A DNA stretch of 64,000 nucleotides from Sebastes aleutianus (GCA_916700875.1 CAKAKS010000210.1:222501-286500); one strand, 5' to 3'. Counted from the stretch's first letter, positions 1 through 13,300 are shown. Notes: a model not told the origin generated them from the letters alone. Numbers and translations: made by a program.

Positions 1-428
1 AGCTACCAGTGTTCTGTATGGAGACTGTTGCTATGCTCGTTAGCACGCAGCTAAAGAGCTAAAGAGCTAAAGAGCAGACAGTGAGCTGATACTATCAGCT
101 AGCTTATATCAGAGCTATGAAGAATCCCTTTATTGTTCATGATGTTTGTTGTTTGTTGGTTTATTCTGACTGTATGTGTTCCTGTGGTTCATAATGTGAC
201 TGATCTGCTGCCCACTCATCATGGTGCACTGATTTAGCTGAACACTTGCTGGTTGGCTTGATGTTTAACACACTTTCACTTTTTTTTTTGACATTTCACA
301 GATTTTGATGTGTCATTCACTACTGTTATATAATACTGTACACCTGTTGTACCTTCAGATAGTCTGACCTGTCACCATCTTCAATGAGGATAAAAATAGA
401 AGCTGTAGTTAAAGGTTCACCCTAAACC

Positions 429-640
429 AGGGGTCAGGGGTCAGCAACCTTTACTATCAAAAGAGCTGTTTCAGGCAAAAATAATTAAAGAAATGTGTCT
501 GGAGCCGCAAAACATGTGATCATTGTGATGAAGGTAACTCAGTTTATAGTCTAAGTATATAGTATATAAGTCTAATGCAGTGAGGGCCAAAGAGACAATG
601 TACTACGGAGTATTAGGGACACATTGAGGGAAAACACATC
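429..640 (+). mobile_element. Fragment of a CAGGGGTCGGCAACC-type non-autonomous hAT-like element
   Basis: The stretch starts with ggggtcagcaacctttac, then agagctgtttcaggcaa and tggagccgcaaaacatgtg. This matches the left end of a widespread fish hAT-like element whose terminus reads CAGGGGTCGGCAACC. The matching right terminus is not visible; the sequence runs into the tandem array that follows. Assigned from remembered family sequence, not from a search. Confidence 0.5.
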
Positions 641-1040
641 TGAGAGTTACAGAATAAAGTCAGAATACTGCGACAAAAAGGTCGTAATATTACGAGAATA
701 AAGTCATAACTTAACGAGAAAAAAGTCGTAATATTACGAGAAAAAAAGTCGTAACTTTACGATAAAAAAGTCGTAATATTACGAGAATAAAGTCGTAACT
801 TTACGATAAAAAAGTCGTAATATTACGAGCATGAAGTCGTAACTTTATGAGAAAAAAAGTTCGTAACTTTAGTAGAAAAAAAGTCGTAATATTACGAGAA
901 TAAAGTCATTACTTTACATGAAAAAATGTCGTAATATAACGAGAATAAAGTCATTACGTGAAAAAAGTCGTAATATAACGGAAATAAAGTCATTACGTGA
1001 AAAAAGTCGCAATAATACGAAAATAAAGTCATAACTTCCT
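640..1040 (+). repeat. Minisatellite based on gtcgtaatattacgag, about 12-14 units
   Basis: Tandem array of a roughly 28-32 bp unit that alternates gtcgtaatattacgag with aataaagtcataactttacgag and poly-A spacers. The core tcgtaatattacga is self-complementary. Units degrade toward 1040. A single reverse-oriented piece of the same repeat occurs at 20299-20340. Confidence 0.85.
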
Positions 1041-1249
1041 ACATATCTTCCACAGAGATGAACAAAACATTCAGTTTGGAGCTGCCAAAATTTCAAAATA
1101 ATATTTCAAAAAAGGAATAGCCATACTTTTATTTGGCACCTTTCTAAAGGCTCTGTGGATGTATTATTTAAAAAAAAAAATATTTGGCCTAAACGTATTC
1201 TAGTAACCAGTGTAACCCTTAATGTCTCACCTCCTGTCCCTCCCTCCAG

Positions 1250-4200
1250 CCTCTGTGCAGATCGAGGTGGAGCCAGTGGGTCGATGGTTCGAGGCCTACT
1301 TGAAGAGGAGGAACAGGAACGCGTCTGTCTCCTTCCAGGAGCTGGAGGAGGAAGAGGTGTCCTCAGAGGAGTCGGAGGATGAAGACTTTCAGCTGGAGGA
1401 GTACCCGATGCTCCGAACACTCGACCCCAAAGACTGGAAGGTATCGGTCGAGATCAGAATGTTAATTTCACAGGAGGAGAAGTTCCTGCTTCCTTTTCAG
1501 AGCTGATGTATCACAGGAGGAGAAACTCATCAAGCATCTGCTTTTTAATGTCACTGCAGTTTTGATTAGTTGAGGAAATGTTGATTAGTTATTCTCTGTT
1601 AATCGCAGGTTGACATCAGCTTTATTCACCTACTAACTCTTCCTCCTGTCCTTTTGAAACACAATGTAGGAAAGAGAAATGTGACAGCTATCAATGGCTG
1701 AACGGATAATCCTCCCTGTATTGTTTGACTGCAGAGTCTGCACAAATGCAGTGTAAATGCAGAAAACAGTGAAAGCTGTCCATCACAGGTCACAAAGTGG
1801 CACCTTTAAACTGGCATGGCCATTTTCAAAGGGGTCCCTTGACCTCTGACCTCCAGATATGTGAATGAAAATGGGTTCTACGGGTACCCACTAGTCTCCC
1901 CAAATTTGCGTTAACGCGTCAACTTTGACAGGCCTAATACAAATATAACCAATGTCAGCTCGTCATTTGAACTCTCTACTTACTCGTTCCTTCTTTGTCA
2001 GAATCAAGATCACTATTCTGTCCTCGGGCTCCCACACTTGAGGTACAAAGCCACACAGAAACAGATCAAAGCTGCCCGTGAGTATATTTCTTCCTCCTCC
2101 TCGCATGGTTCATTTCTCTAGTTGGTGGAAATAACTTATATTATATATATATATATATATATAAAGAAATAACTTATTCTCTGCTGTTTCTCAACAGACA
2201 AAGCGATCGTGTTGAAGCACCATCCTGACAAGAGGAAAGCTGGTGGAGAGCAGATCGTAGAGGGAGACAATGATTACTTTACCTGTATAACTAAAGGTAT
2301 GTAACGCCGCCTCTAGTTCTTATCAGCACTAATATTATTACAGAAGGGCCCTCTAACTGTTATTTCTGTCTTTGTTTGAACCTCAGCTATAGAAATCCTG
2401 TCAGACCCCGTGAAGAGGAGAGCCTTCGACAGCGTAGATCCTACCTTCGACAACGCCGTGCCTTCAAAGAACGAAGGCAAAGAAAACTTTTCCGAGGTGT
2501 TTTCTCCCGTTTTCGAGAGAAATGCCAGATGGTCTTCCAAAAAGCACGTGCCCAAGCTCGGAAACATGGAGTCCTCTTTCGAAGAAGTCGACAATTTTTA
2601 CTCTTTTTGGTAAGCGGGGGAGTTTTTTTTGCTGCTTTTTAGCAAGAAATGTTGATGTGATTTAAAGTGTCAGAGCAGAAAGATTTAGCATTTAGAGAAG
2701 AGGGAGTGTTTTAACTTTCAATTTTCTGTTAAAGGTACAACTTTGACTCATGGAGGGAATTCTCATACCTGGATGAAGAGGAAAAGGAAAAGGCTGAGTG
2801 GTAAGTTAGTGTGTCTCACAGCTACTGCGACACATTTCAGACCCTGCGTTATAACTTTAAGTGTCTGACTGACGTGTCGTCTTGCAGTCGAGATGAGAGG
2901 AGATGGATTGAAAAGCAGAATCGAGCCTCCAGAGCTCAGAGGAAGAAGGAGGAGATGAACAGAATGCGAACACTAGTTGGTACAGTCTCTCAGAACCGGC
3001 ACACACACACTGCAAAATGAATGAAACACAAATCATAAGGCTACATAACAGTCTGTAATCTGGTGAAGGAATGCCAGGATACCGCTGCTGAATATTAGTG
3101 AGACTGATGATGTTGTGTTGCTTCCCTGCAGATACTGCCTACAGCTTAGACCCTAGAATAAAGAAATTCAAAGACGAAGAAAAAGCCAGGAAGGAGGCTG
3201 AGAAGAAGGCTAAAGTTGAAGCCAAGAAGAGAGAGCAGGAGGAGAAGGAGCGAGTAAGTCTCATTCACATTCGTACCAAACCTGTACACTTTTCTGTCAC
3301 GCTGCTTCACGACCGGTTCCAGGTCGGCTGGGAAAGGTTTCAGGGTGAAGGTGGCTCCTTAACGGCACTCCTTGGGGATTCCCGCTGTGCCCTCTCTCCT
3401 TGTGGGGAGGCATGGGAACCACTGCAACCAAGGCGGTCTGTCCTCAGTGCGCCAGCGGGTTTGCAGTGATGTCGGCAACCCACCCGACCCGTCTTGAAAC
3501 GTAGAACCCGTCTCGTTTACCACGCTTTGTTGGCGTGACTTTTTTGCCATGTCATCCCCATTCAAAACTATACAACCAGTTTGTTCATGATAGGGATGTT
3601 AATAATTAACCATTAAGCATTTTAACTGAGTAACTAAAATAATTAGACATCGTTGCCTCAGAGCAACTTCTATTAAATATGACGTGTCACAGCTGCTGTG
3701 TTATGAACTGTAATATCAAAGAGCGACTGCTTAACATACCATAACGTCTCACCAGCAGATGTCAGGCTTCTGATCAGGGTCAGGGTTTTGATTTGAGTGA
3801 CTTTAGGTTTGCTTTTGAAATGATGCCGTCACTTTGGACAAAATGCTCATCAGTCAGTTCCTCGTGTGTTTAACAGGCCCGGCAGGCGGAGCTGGACGCC
3901 GCTCGTTTGGCGAAGGAGAAGGAGGAAGAGGAAGCCAAGCAGGTAGCTCAGCAGGCCAAGAAAGAGAAGGAGATCCAGAAGAAGGCCTTCAAGAAGGAGA
4001 GGCAGAAACTCAGGACGACCTGCAAGGTTCGTTCTCATAGAAATACGTCAAGATTTGAGACTATTGAGGAGTCGTAGTTCTTAAGTTAATGTTCTTTTCT
4101 CACTCCGCAGAACTGGAATTACTTCACTGAGGAGGAATCTGACAGTGTGAGAATGATGGAGGAAGTAGAGAAGCTCTGTGATCGTCTGGAGCTGACGAGG

Positions 4201-7195
4201 TACAGTCAACTACAAGATCATCACTCGGAGGAATTTAATGCTTTCAGACTTGTTTTGGACACATTTCTGTAGATCAGGACCACAAAGGCATCAACCTCTT
4301 CCACTCCTCCCCTATTTAATATAGACCCATTATTGTCTTTTTAATTATTAATATGACTTTTTAATTTTTTTATGACATATTATACTATGACTTTAATTAT
4401 TTTAAGACATACTATGATTCTTTAATTATTAATATAACTTTTTAATTATTTTTATGACATACTATAACGACTTTGAAATTATTTTTATGACACTATACTA
4501 TGACTTTTAAAATTATTTTAAGACATACTATACTATGACTTTTTAATTATTTTTATGACCTATAATAATGACTTTTTAATTATTTTTATGAAATACTATA
4601 TGATTTTTTAATTATTAATGTGACTTCAATTATTTTAAGACATACTATAATGACTTTTTAATTATTTTTATGACATACTATACTATGACTTTTCAATTAT
4701 TTTAAGACATACTATACTATGATTTTTTTATGACATACTATAATGACTTTTTAATTATTTTTATGACATACTATACTATGACTTTTTAATTTTTAATATG
4801 ACTTTAATTATTTTCATGACTTATTATATTATGACTTTTTAGTTATTTGTCGATATATTCTTCATATGTTATTACTTGTTAATGCATGTGGTGGTGTATG
4901 AGATGTGTAACAGTAATTTATTGTGTGTTTGCAGCCTGCAGTCTCTGAATGAAATCATGGCCTCAGGCTCAAAAGAGGACAGCAAGGTAGCCGTGGAGAA
5001 GCAGGTAAAAATGCACTTTTGTTTTCAAACATTTTTTTTTGTGGCATTTCCAATTTATTTTATAGCTTTTATAGGGAACGAGTTGATGTACGTAAAGTGT
5101 ACAAACATGTTGGCGTTCCTCCTCTCAGGTGCAGGAGGTGAACGCTCAGCTGCAGAGGGAGAAGGATGCTGAGGTCCAGATGAGGCAGGCGGCTCGCAGC
5201 GCTGAGCAGGCCAGCGCAGGAGGAGGATCAGGCGGGAAGGGCTGGAACGAGGAAGACCTTCAGCTGCTCATCAAAGCTGTCAACCTGTTCCCTGCTGGGA
5301 CCAACGCCAGGTAGACACTCGCACAAAGTTTAAACAATAATATGACTTTTAAATTATTTTTATGACATACTATACTGATTTTTATATGACATTCTGTACT
5401 ATGACATTTAAATTATTTTTTATAACGCACTATAATTTGACTTTTTAAATTATTTTCAGGACATATTATACTATGACTTTTTAATTGTTATATGACATAC
5501 TATACTGACTTTTTTTCGTGAAATTTTCGACATACTATACTATGACTTTTTAATTATTTTTATGACATACTAAACTATGACTTAAATTATTTTATGACAT
5601 ACTTCTACTAATACTAATTCTATGACTTTTCAATTATTAATGACTTTTTAATAATTTTTATGACATACTATAATATGACTTTTAATTATAATTTTATGAC
5701 ATACTTTACTATAACTTTTTAATTATTAATATGACTTTAATAACTTTTATGACAAATTATTTTATGACATACTATCAGTGACTTTTCAATTATTTTTTTA
5801 TGACATACTATACGATGACTTTTTAATTGTTTGACATACACTATGACTTTTCATTATTAATGACTTTTTAATTATTTTTAATGACATACTATAGTTAGTC
5901 TTTGTTATAATTTATTTGAAATACCATACATTTTTTTTTATTTTTATGGAATACTATACGTTAGAATCCTTGTTCCTCAAATTGAATTGTTTTATTCCTT
6001 CCAGATGGGAAGTTATTGCCAACTATATGAACCTACACTCCACCAGTGGCATGAAGAGGACGGCCAAAGACGTCATCAACAAAGCCAAGAATCTACAACG
6101 ACTAGGTGAGCTCAGAAATGACTACTGCAAACTAGCTTCAGGGCCACACCACTGAGCATTACTGTCTAAAAAAAATCATTCCATATCTATTTATGCACGA
6201 TATAGACACAGTAAAGTATAATTAAAATACTATTTTCTATGCTGTTTTTGTGTATTTTAATAAGCTAAATCAGTCCTGTTAATGTCCTCTCCACAGATCC
6301 GGGACAGAAAGACGAGATAAACAGAAAAGCCTTTGAGAAGTTCAAGAAGGAACATGCTTGTGTAGCGCCCACCATAGACAACGCTGTGCCCTCAGAGAGA
6401 TTTGATGGTGAGTGTCTCTAACTGTATGAAAACACACTAGTTCCAGTTTGAGTCAAGAAAGGTGTGTACACATTGTAAACAAGGAAATAGCTCAAGGGGA
6501 TCATGGTGAGGAAAATGTTTAATGAATGACAAATATTCTGTGTAACAATGTGTCTCATTGACCCCGCTGTGTCTCGTCCCCTCAGGCGCCGGTAGCGACG
6601 GTAATGCTGCCTCCTGGACCACAGAGGAACAGAAGCTTCTTGAACAAGCCCTGAAGACCTACCCGGTCAGCACACCTGAGCGGTGGGAGAAGATCGCTGC
6701 TGCCGTCCCAGGACGAACCAAGAAAGACTGTATGAAGAGGTACAAGGTAAGACGATGATGGTGCTGGTCTGGCTGCGGATGCTTCCATCCATTTGCAAGA
6801 TTCCACCACGCCCGAAAGAAAACAACAAATCAGAGCTGAGGCGTCTCTGAGCAGCTGTCAATCGTGAATATGAAGTTGTAGTTTAGCTAAACGGTACACT
6901 ACAAGATGTTTCTGAAAACATTTGAGGAGTTAAATAGGCATTACAGTAACAAAATATTGATTGATCGGAGTTCGCGAGTTGTGATTGACAGCTGCTCAGA
7001 GACTCCTCGACTCTGATTGGTTGTTTTCCTTCGGCGCCGTGAAATCTTGCAAGAGGAACATGAATAGTAACACAAGAGCCTCCAAAATGCGAGTACTATT
7101 CTAACATGTTTTCCCTGTTTCTGTTGCAGGAACTGGTGGAGATGGTTAAAGCCAAGAAAGCCGCACAGGAAGTCGGAGGCAAGAGTAAAAAATGA
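1250..7195 (+). CDS. dnajc2: DNAJC2 (zuotin-related factor 1 / MPP11), partial, 15 coding exons; first coding exon upstream of window
   Basis: J-domain cochaperone. In the family it forms the ribosome-associated complex with HSPA14 in the cytosol and also acts in the nucleus as a reader of ubiquitylated H2A. Coding exons: 1250-1440, 2002-2077, 2198-2296, 2387-2609, 2735-2800, 2888-2979, 3132-3253, 3877-4026, 4111-4199, 4935-5004, 5129-5310, 6005-6105, 6297-6407, 6586-6746, 7130-7195. All junctions are GT-AG and every codon phase matches, giving 599 visible residues (the first split by the intron) against 621 in human, so one short N-terminal exon (about 24 codons) is missing. The J domain spans exons 2002-2609, with the catalytic HPD in LKHHPDK at about residue 98. 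A Lys/Glu-rich charged helical segment lies at 3132-4026. Two C-terminal SANT/Myb domains follow: KGWNEEDLQLL (exons 5129-6105) and ASWTTEEQKLL (exons 6586-7195). The C-terminus ends GGKSKK. The tail-to-tail neighbour is PMPCB. Recognised from close identity to the vertebrate protein; exon 3132-3253 could end a base or two differently. Confidence 0.97.
1811..1935 (-). mobile_element. Truncated copy of the TAGGGCTGTCAA hAT-like family (copy A)
   Basis: In DNAJC2 intron 2. It carries the internal block tttcaaaggggtcccttgac and ctccagatatgtgaatg, then jumps to a terminal block gcgttaacgcgtcaactttgacaggcct. The family's central part is deleted. The same internal block recurs at 28020-28110, 32590-32650, 37290-37350 and 53720-53775. 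Confidence 0.7.
2143..2163. repeat. (TA)n microsatellite
   Basis: About 10 TA dinucleotides in DNAJC2 intron 3. Confidence 0.9.
3312..3540 (+). pseudogene. Degenerate 28S rRNA-derived fragment (DNAJC2 intron 8)
   Basis: The piece gtcggcaacccacccgaccc followed directly by gtcttgaaac is diagnostic of eukaryotic large-subunit rRNA. Upstream are ggaaaggtttcagggtgaag and cggtctgtcctcagtgcgcc, which appear in the same relative order in two other degenerate segments here (42636-42720 and 53255-53500). GC content stands out from the surrounding intron. It is far too short and rearranged to be a functional rRNA gene. Confidence 0.65.
4316..4860 (+). repeat. AT-rich minisatellite, DNAJC2 intron 10, core gacatactatactatgact
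   Basis: About 15 imperfect units of roughly 33-36 bp, built from gacatactatactatgactt followed by a T-rich spacer with aattatttttat. It fills most of the intron between exons 4111-4199 and 4935-5004. The core is the reverse complement of the core of the PMPCB intron 10 array. Confidence 0.9.
5336..5960 (+). repeat. AT-rich minisatellite, DNAJC2 intron 12, same family as intron 10
   Basis: Second array of the gacatactatactatgact repeat, about 17 degenerate units with frequent small deletions, between exons 5129-5310 and 6005-6105. Orientation is the same as in intron 10. Confidence 0.9.
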
Positions 7196-7248
7196 CAAGA
7201 ACCACAAAAGAATAGTATCCGTGTTATTTTAACATTATTGTGTTGGTC

Positions 7249-7264
7249 TTTATTTTATAATAAA
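7249..7264. terminator. Bidirectional poly(A) signal shared by DNAJC2 and PMPCB
   Basis: The 16-bp stretch tttattttataataaa holds AATAAA on the + strand (7259-7264, serving DNAJC2, 64 bp after its stop) and AATAAA on the - strand (7254-7249, serving PMPCB, 103 bp after its stop). No other canonical hexamer was seen for either gene in the 161-bp interval. Cleavage 10-30 bp downstream of each would make the two mRNAs overlap at their 3' ends. Confidence 0.8.
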
Positions 7265-7356
7265 AATTAAAGGAGGAAAAAATATTACAAACTTAAATAC
7301 TGTGTATGTGTAATGTTTTACATGGTGTGTACAGTTAGATGATCTGTCCTCACAGT

Positions 7357-10300
7357 TCAGGGTTTCATCCAGAACATGCCACTGCGGATCTGGTTGTAGT
7401 CGGGCAGCTGTTCAATCGGACCTGAGAAGAAAAAAATAAACAAGTCAGGAAAACTACAGTTTATTACAACATAGGTTGTATTTTTGTAGCTCTTACCGTT
7501 GTTTCTATTGGTTATGATAACACTGTACTCGGTCAAAGGGAGTGCTGGGAACACGGCGACATTGTAGAAAGTGATGTTGCCACATTCCCAGATATTATCA
7601 TAACCTATTCAACTTTACATGCAAGGTTCGAGTGTCCTCTTGAACAAATAAATGGCTGCTTCTTTAAGTCCAAATATTGTCCTACAGTTTAATTTAAAAC
7701 TTAATTGCAATGTTTATGCACAATAAAATTAAGATAACTTGCAACATGAAGCGCAGGAGCTATTGTTGAAGACAATATGACTGTCTTCCTACTACAACGT
7801 ATACGAGTTATACTAAAAGATGCTTCTCTACATCCAATAAGGAAAAACAGCAACATACCAACTGCTGCGATGGCAGGAGCCTTGTTGAAGATATATTTGG
7901 TACACACGTCCTTGATGGTTGTAGCGTCGATAGCCTGGTGAAGGGCAGAAAGAAAACAATACAACATTTTAATTTCCCACCACAATTCAACCAGTGCTAT
8001 TCCTACTTTTAGGAAGGCATAAATCAGAGCCGATAGCTCATTGCTTAACAGTTGAAAGTTGAATGATCGTCAAAAGAGAGAAAGGCAGGGTGATTTTCAT
8101 GAAGCGCAGGATCACTTTAAAATCTGGTGATTTTCTTATTGGAGGAGTTGTTAGCAAGAAGGTCATCAATACAGATTCAACGCTTTGCAGTACGTGATGC
8201 ATAACATGCCACTGCTGCCTCCTTGAATTCCACTCAGTCTTTGAATTGGATGGAAATGTGGGAACCTCTATACATTCTTAGTCGGGTGAGATTTGACTGT
8301 ATCCACTCACGTCAATTCTGGCTTCCAGCTCATGCAGAGGGATCCTGCGACTGTAGCACAGCATCTGTCTGCCGATGTCCTCACAGATCGGGGTGGATCC
8401 TGGAGAAAGCAAATACACAAGTTGATGTCAGACAAAAACAACAATTACCAACTTGCAGTTGTATAAAATGTCATAAAAAGAGTCAAAATATAGCATGTCG
8501 TAAATTTCATGAAAAAAAAGTCATAGTATAGCATGTTGTAAATTTCATGAAAAAAAAGTCATAGTATAGCATGTCGTAAATTTCATGAAAAAAAAGTCAT
8601 AGTATAGCATGTCGTAAATTTCATGAAAAAAAGTCATAGTATAGCATGTCGTAAATTTCATGAAAAAAAAGTCATAGTATAGCATGTCGTAAATTTCATG
8701 AAAAAAAGTCATAGTATAGCATGTCGAAAATTTCATGAAAAAAAGTCATAGTATAGCATGTCGTAAATTTCATGAAAAAAAAGTCATAGTATAGCATGTC
8801 GTAAATTTCATGAAAAAAAAGTCAAAATATAGCATGTCGTAAATTTCATGAAAAAAAAGTCATAGTATAGCATGTCGTAAATTTCATGAAAAAAAAGTCA
8901 TAGTATAGCATGTCGTAAATTTCATGAAAAAAAGTCATAGTATAGTATGTTGTAAATTTCATGAAAAAAAAGTCATAGTATAGCATGTCGTAAATTTCAT
9001 GAAAAAAAAGTCATAGTATAGCATGTCGAAAATTTCATGAAAAAAAGTCATAGTATAGCATGTCGTAAATTTCATGAAAAAAAAGTCATAGTATAGTATG
9101 TTGTAAATTTCATGAAAAAAAAGTCATAGTATAGCATGTCGTAAATTTCATGAAAAAAAAGTCATAGTATAGCATGTCGAAAATTTCATGAAAAAAAGTC
9201 ATAGTATAGCATGTCGTAAATTTCATGAAAAAAAAGTCATAGTATAGCATGTCGTAAATTTCATGAAAAAAAAGTCAAAATATAGCATGTCGTAAATTTC
9301 ATGAAAAAAAAGTCAAAATATAGCATGTCGTAAATTTCATGAAAAAAAAGTCATAGTATAGTATGTCGTAAATTTCATGAAAAAAAAGTCAAAATATAGC
9401 ATGTTGTAAATTTCATGAAAAAAAGTCATAGTATAGTATGTTGTAAATTTCATGAAAAAAAAGTCATAGTATAGCATGTCGTAAATTTCATGAAAAAAAA
9501 GTCATAGTATAGCATGTCGTAAATTTCATGAAAAAAAGTCATAGTATAGCATGTCGTAAATTTCATGAATAAAAAGTCATAGTATAGCATGTCGTAAATT
9601 TCATGAAAAAAAAGTCAAAATATAGCATGTCGTAAATTTCATGAAAAAAAAGTCATAGTATAGCATGTCGTAAATTTCATGAAAAAAAAGTCATAGTATA
9701 GTATGTTGTAAATTTCATGAAAAAAAAGTCATAGTATAGCATGTCGTAAATTTCATGAAAAAAAAGTCATAGTATAGCATGTCGAAAATTTCATGAAAAA
9801 AAGTCATAGTATAGCATGTCGTAAATTTCATGAAAATAAAGTCATAGTATAGCATGTCGTAAATTTCATGAAAAAAAAGTCAAAATATAGCATGTCGTAA
9901 ATTTCATGAAAAAAAAGTCATAGTATAGCATGTCGTAAATTTCATGAAAAAAAAGTCATAGTATAGTATGTTGTAAATTTCATGAAAAAAAGTCATAGTA
10001 TAGCATGTCGTAAATTTCATGAAAAAAAAGTCAAAATATAGCATGTCGTAAATTTCATGAAAAAAAAGTCATAGTATAGTATGTCGTAAATTTCATGAAA
10101 AAAAAGTCAAAATATAGCATGTTGTAAATTTCATGAAAAAAAGTCATAGTATAGTATGTTGTAAATTTCATGAAAAAAAAGTCATAGTATAGCATGTCGT
10201 AAATTTCATGAAAAAAAAGTCATAGTATAGCATGTCGTAAATTTCATGAAAAAAAGTCATAGTATAGCATGTCGTAAATTTCATGAATAAAAAGTCATAG

Positions 10301-13300
10301 TATAGCATGTCGAAAATTTCATGAAAAAAAGTCATAGTATAGCATGTCGTAAATTTCATGAAAAAAAGTCATAGTATAGTATGTTGTAAATTTCATGAAA
10401 AAAAAGTCATAGTATAGCATGTTGTAAATTTCATGAAAAAAAGTCATAGTATAGCATGTTGTAAATTTCATGAAAAAAAAGTCATAGTATAGCATGTCGT
10501 AAATTTCATGAAAAAAAAGTCAAAATATAGCATGTTGTAAATTTCATGAAAAAAAAGTCATAGTATAGCATGTTGTAAATTTCATGAAAAAAAAGTCATA
10601 GTATAGCATGTTGTAAATTTCATGAAAAAAAGTCATAGTATAGCATGTCGTAAATTTCATGAAAATAAAGTCATAGTATAGCATGTCGTAAATTTCATGA
10701 AAAAAAAGTCAAAATATAGCATGTCGTAAATTTCATGAAAAAAAAGTCATAGTATAGCATGTCGTAAATTTCATGAAAAAAAAGTCATAGTATAGTATGT
10801 TGTAAATTTCATGAAAAAAAGTCATAGTATAGCATGTCGTAAATTTCATGAAAAAAAAGTCAAAATATAGCATGTCGTAAATTTCATGAAAAAAAAGTCA
10901 TAGTATAGTATGTCGTAAATTTCATGAAAAAAAAGTCAAAATATAGCATGTTGTAAATTTCATGAAAAAAAGTCATAGTATAGTATGTCGTAAATTTCAT
11001 GAAAAAAAAGTCAAAATATAGCATGTCGTAAATTTCATGAAAAAAAAGTCATAGTATAGTATGTCGTAAATTTCATGAAAAAAAAGTCAAAATATAGCAT
11101 GTTGTAAATTTCATGAAAAAAAGTCATAGTATAGTATGTTGTAAATTTCATGAAAAAAAAGTCATAGTATAGCATGTCGTAAATTTCATGAAAAAAAAGT
11201 CATAGTATAGCATGTCGTAAATTTCATGAAAAAAAGTCATAGTATAGCATGTCGTAAATTTCATGAATAAAAAGTCATAGTATAGCATGTCGAAAATTTC
11301 ATGAAAAAAAGTCATAGTATAGCATGTCGTAAATTTCATGAAAAAAAGTCATAGTATAGTATGTTGTAAATTTCATGAAAAAAAAGTCATAGTATAGCAT
11401 GTTGTAAATTTCATGAAAAAAAGTCATAGTATAGCATGTCGTAAATTTCATGAAAAAAAAGTCATAGTATAGTATGTTGTAAATTTCATGAAAAAAAGTC
11501 ATAGTATAGCATGTCGTAAATTTCATGAAAAAAAAGTCAAAATATAGCATGTCGTAAATTTCATGAAAAAAAAGTCATAGTATAGTATGTCGTAAATTTC
11601 ATGAAAAAAAAGTCAAAATATAGCATGTTGTAAATTTCATGAAAAAAAGTCATAGTATAGTATGTTGTAAATTTCATGAAAAAAAAGTCATAGTATAGCA
11701 TGTCGTAAATTTCATGAAAAAAAAGTCATAGTATAGCATGTCGTAAATTTCATGAAAAAAAGTCATAGTATAGCATGTCGAAAATTTCATGAAAAAAAGT
11801 CATAGTATAGCATGTCGAAACATTTCATGAAAAAAAGTCATAGTATAGCATGTTGAAAAATTTCATGAAAAAAGTCATAGTATAGTATGTCGAAGAATTT
11901 CATGAAAAAAAAGTCATAGTATAGCATGATGAAATATTTCATGAAAAACAGTCATAGTATAGCATGATGAAAAATTTCATGAAAAAAAAGTCATAGTATA
12001 GTATGTCGAAAGATTTCATGAAAAAAAAGTCATAGTATAGCATGTTGAAAATTTCATGAAAAAAAGTCATAGTATAGCATGTTGAACAAATTTCATGATA
12101 AAAAAGTCATAGTATAGCATGTCGAAAGATTTCATGAAAAAAAGTCATAGTATAGCATGTCGTAAAATTTCATGAAAAAAAGTCATAGTATAGCATGTCA
12201 AAATATTTCATGAAAAAAGTCAAAGTATAGCATGTCGAAAATTTCATGAAAAAAAAGTCATAGTATAGTATGTCGAAAATTTCATGAAAAAAAAGTCATA
12301 GTATAGTATGTTGAAAAATTTCATGAAAAAAAGTCATAGTATAGCATGTCGAAAATTTCATGAAAAAAAAGTCATAATATAGCATGTCGTAAATTTCATG
12401 AAAAAAAAGTCATAGTATAGTATGTCGTAAATTTCATGAAAAAAAAGTCAAAATATAGCATGTTGAAAATTTCATGAAAAAAAGTCATAGTATAGTATGT
12501 TGAACAATTTCATGAAAAAAAAGTCATAGTATAGCATTTTGAGAGATTTCATGAAAAAAGGCATAGTATAGCATGTCAAAAATTTCATGAAAAAAAGTCA
12601 TAGTATAGCATGTCGAAAATTTCATGAAAAAAAGTCATAGTATAGCATGTCGAAAATTTCATGAAAAAAAGTCATAGTATAGTATGTCGAAAAATGTAAT
12701 GAAAAAAAGTCATAGTATAGTATGTTGGAAAATTTCATGAAAAAAAAGTCATAGTATAGCATGTTGTAAATTTCATGAAAAAAAGTCATAGTATAGAATG
12801 TTGTAAATTTCATGAAAAAAAGTCATAGTATAGCATGTCGAAAATTTCATGAAAAAAAAGTCAAAATATAGCATGTTGTAAATTTCATGAAAAAAAAGTC
12901 ATAGTATAGCATGTTGTAAATTTCATGAAAAAAAAGTCATAGTATAGCATGTCGTAAATTTCATGAAAAAAAGTCATAGTATAGTATGTTGTAAATTTCA
13001 TGAAAAAAAAGTCATAGTATAGCATGTCGTAAATTTCATGAAAAAAAAGTCATAGTATAGCATGTCGTAAATTTCATGAAAAAAAAGTCATAGTATAGTA
13101 TGTTGTAAATTTCATGAAAAAAAAGTCATAGTATAGCATGTCGTAAATTTCATGAAAAAAAGTCATAGTATAGCATGTCGTAAATTTCATGAAAAAAAAG
13201 TCATAGTATAGCATGTCGTAAATTTCATGAAAAAAAGTCATAGTATAGTATGTTGTAAATTTCATGAAAAAAAAGTCATAGTATAGCATGTCGTAAATTT

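Larger units (their letters stand above)
1..1249 (+). other. DNAJC2 intron 1 (3' part) with repeat content
   Basis: Noncoding sequence before the first visible DNAJC2 exon. No reading frame here resembles the expected short N-terminal exon, so that exon probably lies upstream. The intron ends in a pyrimidine tract and AG at 1248-1249. It contains a transposon-like head at about 429-520 and a tandem array at about 640-1040, listed separately. Confidence 0.7.
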
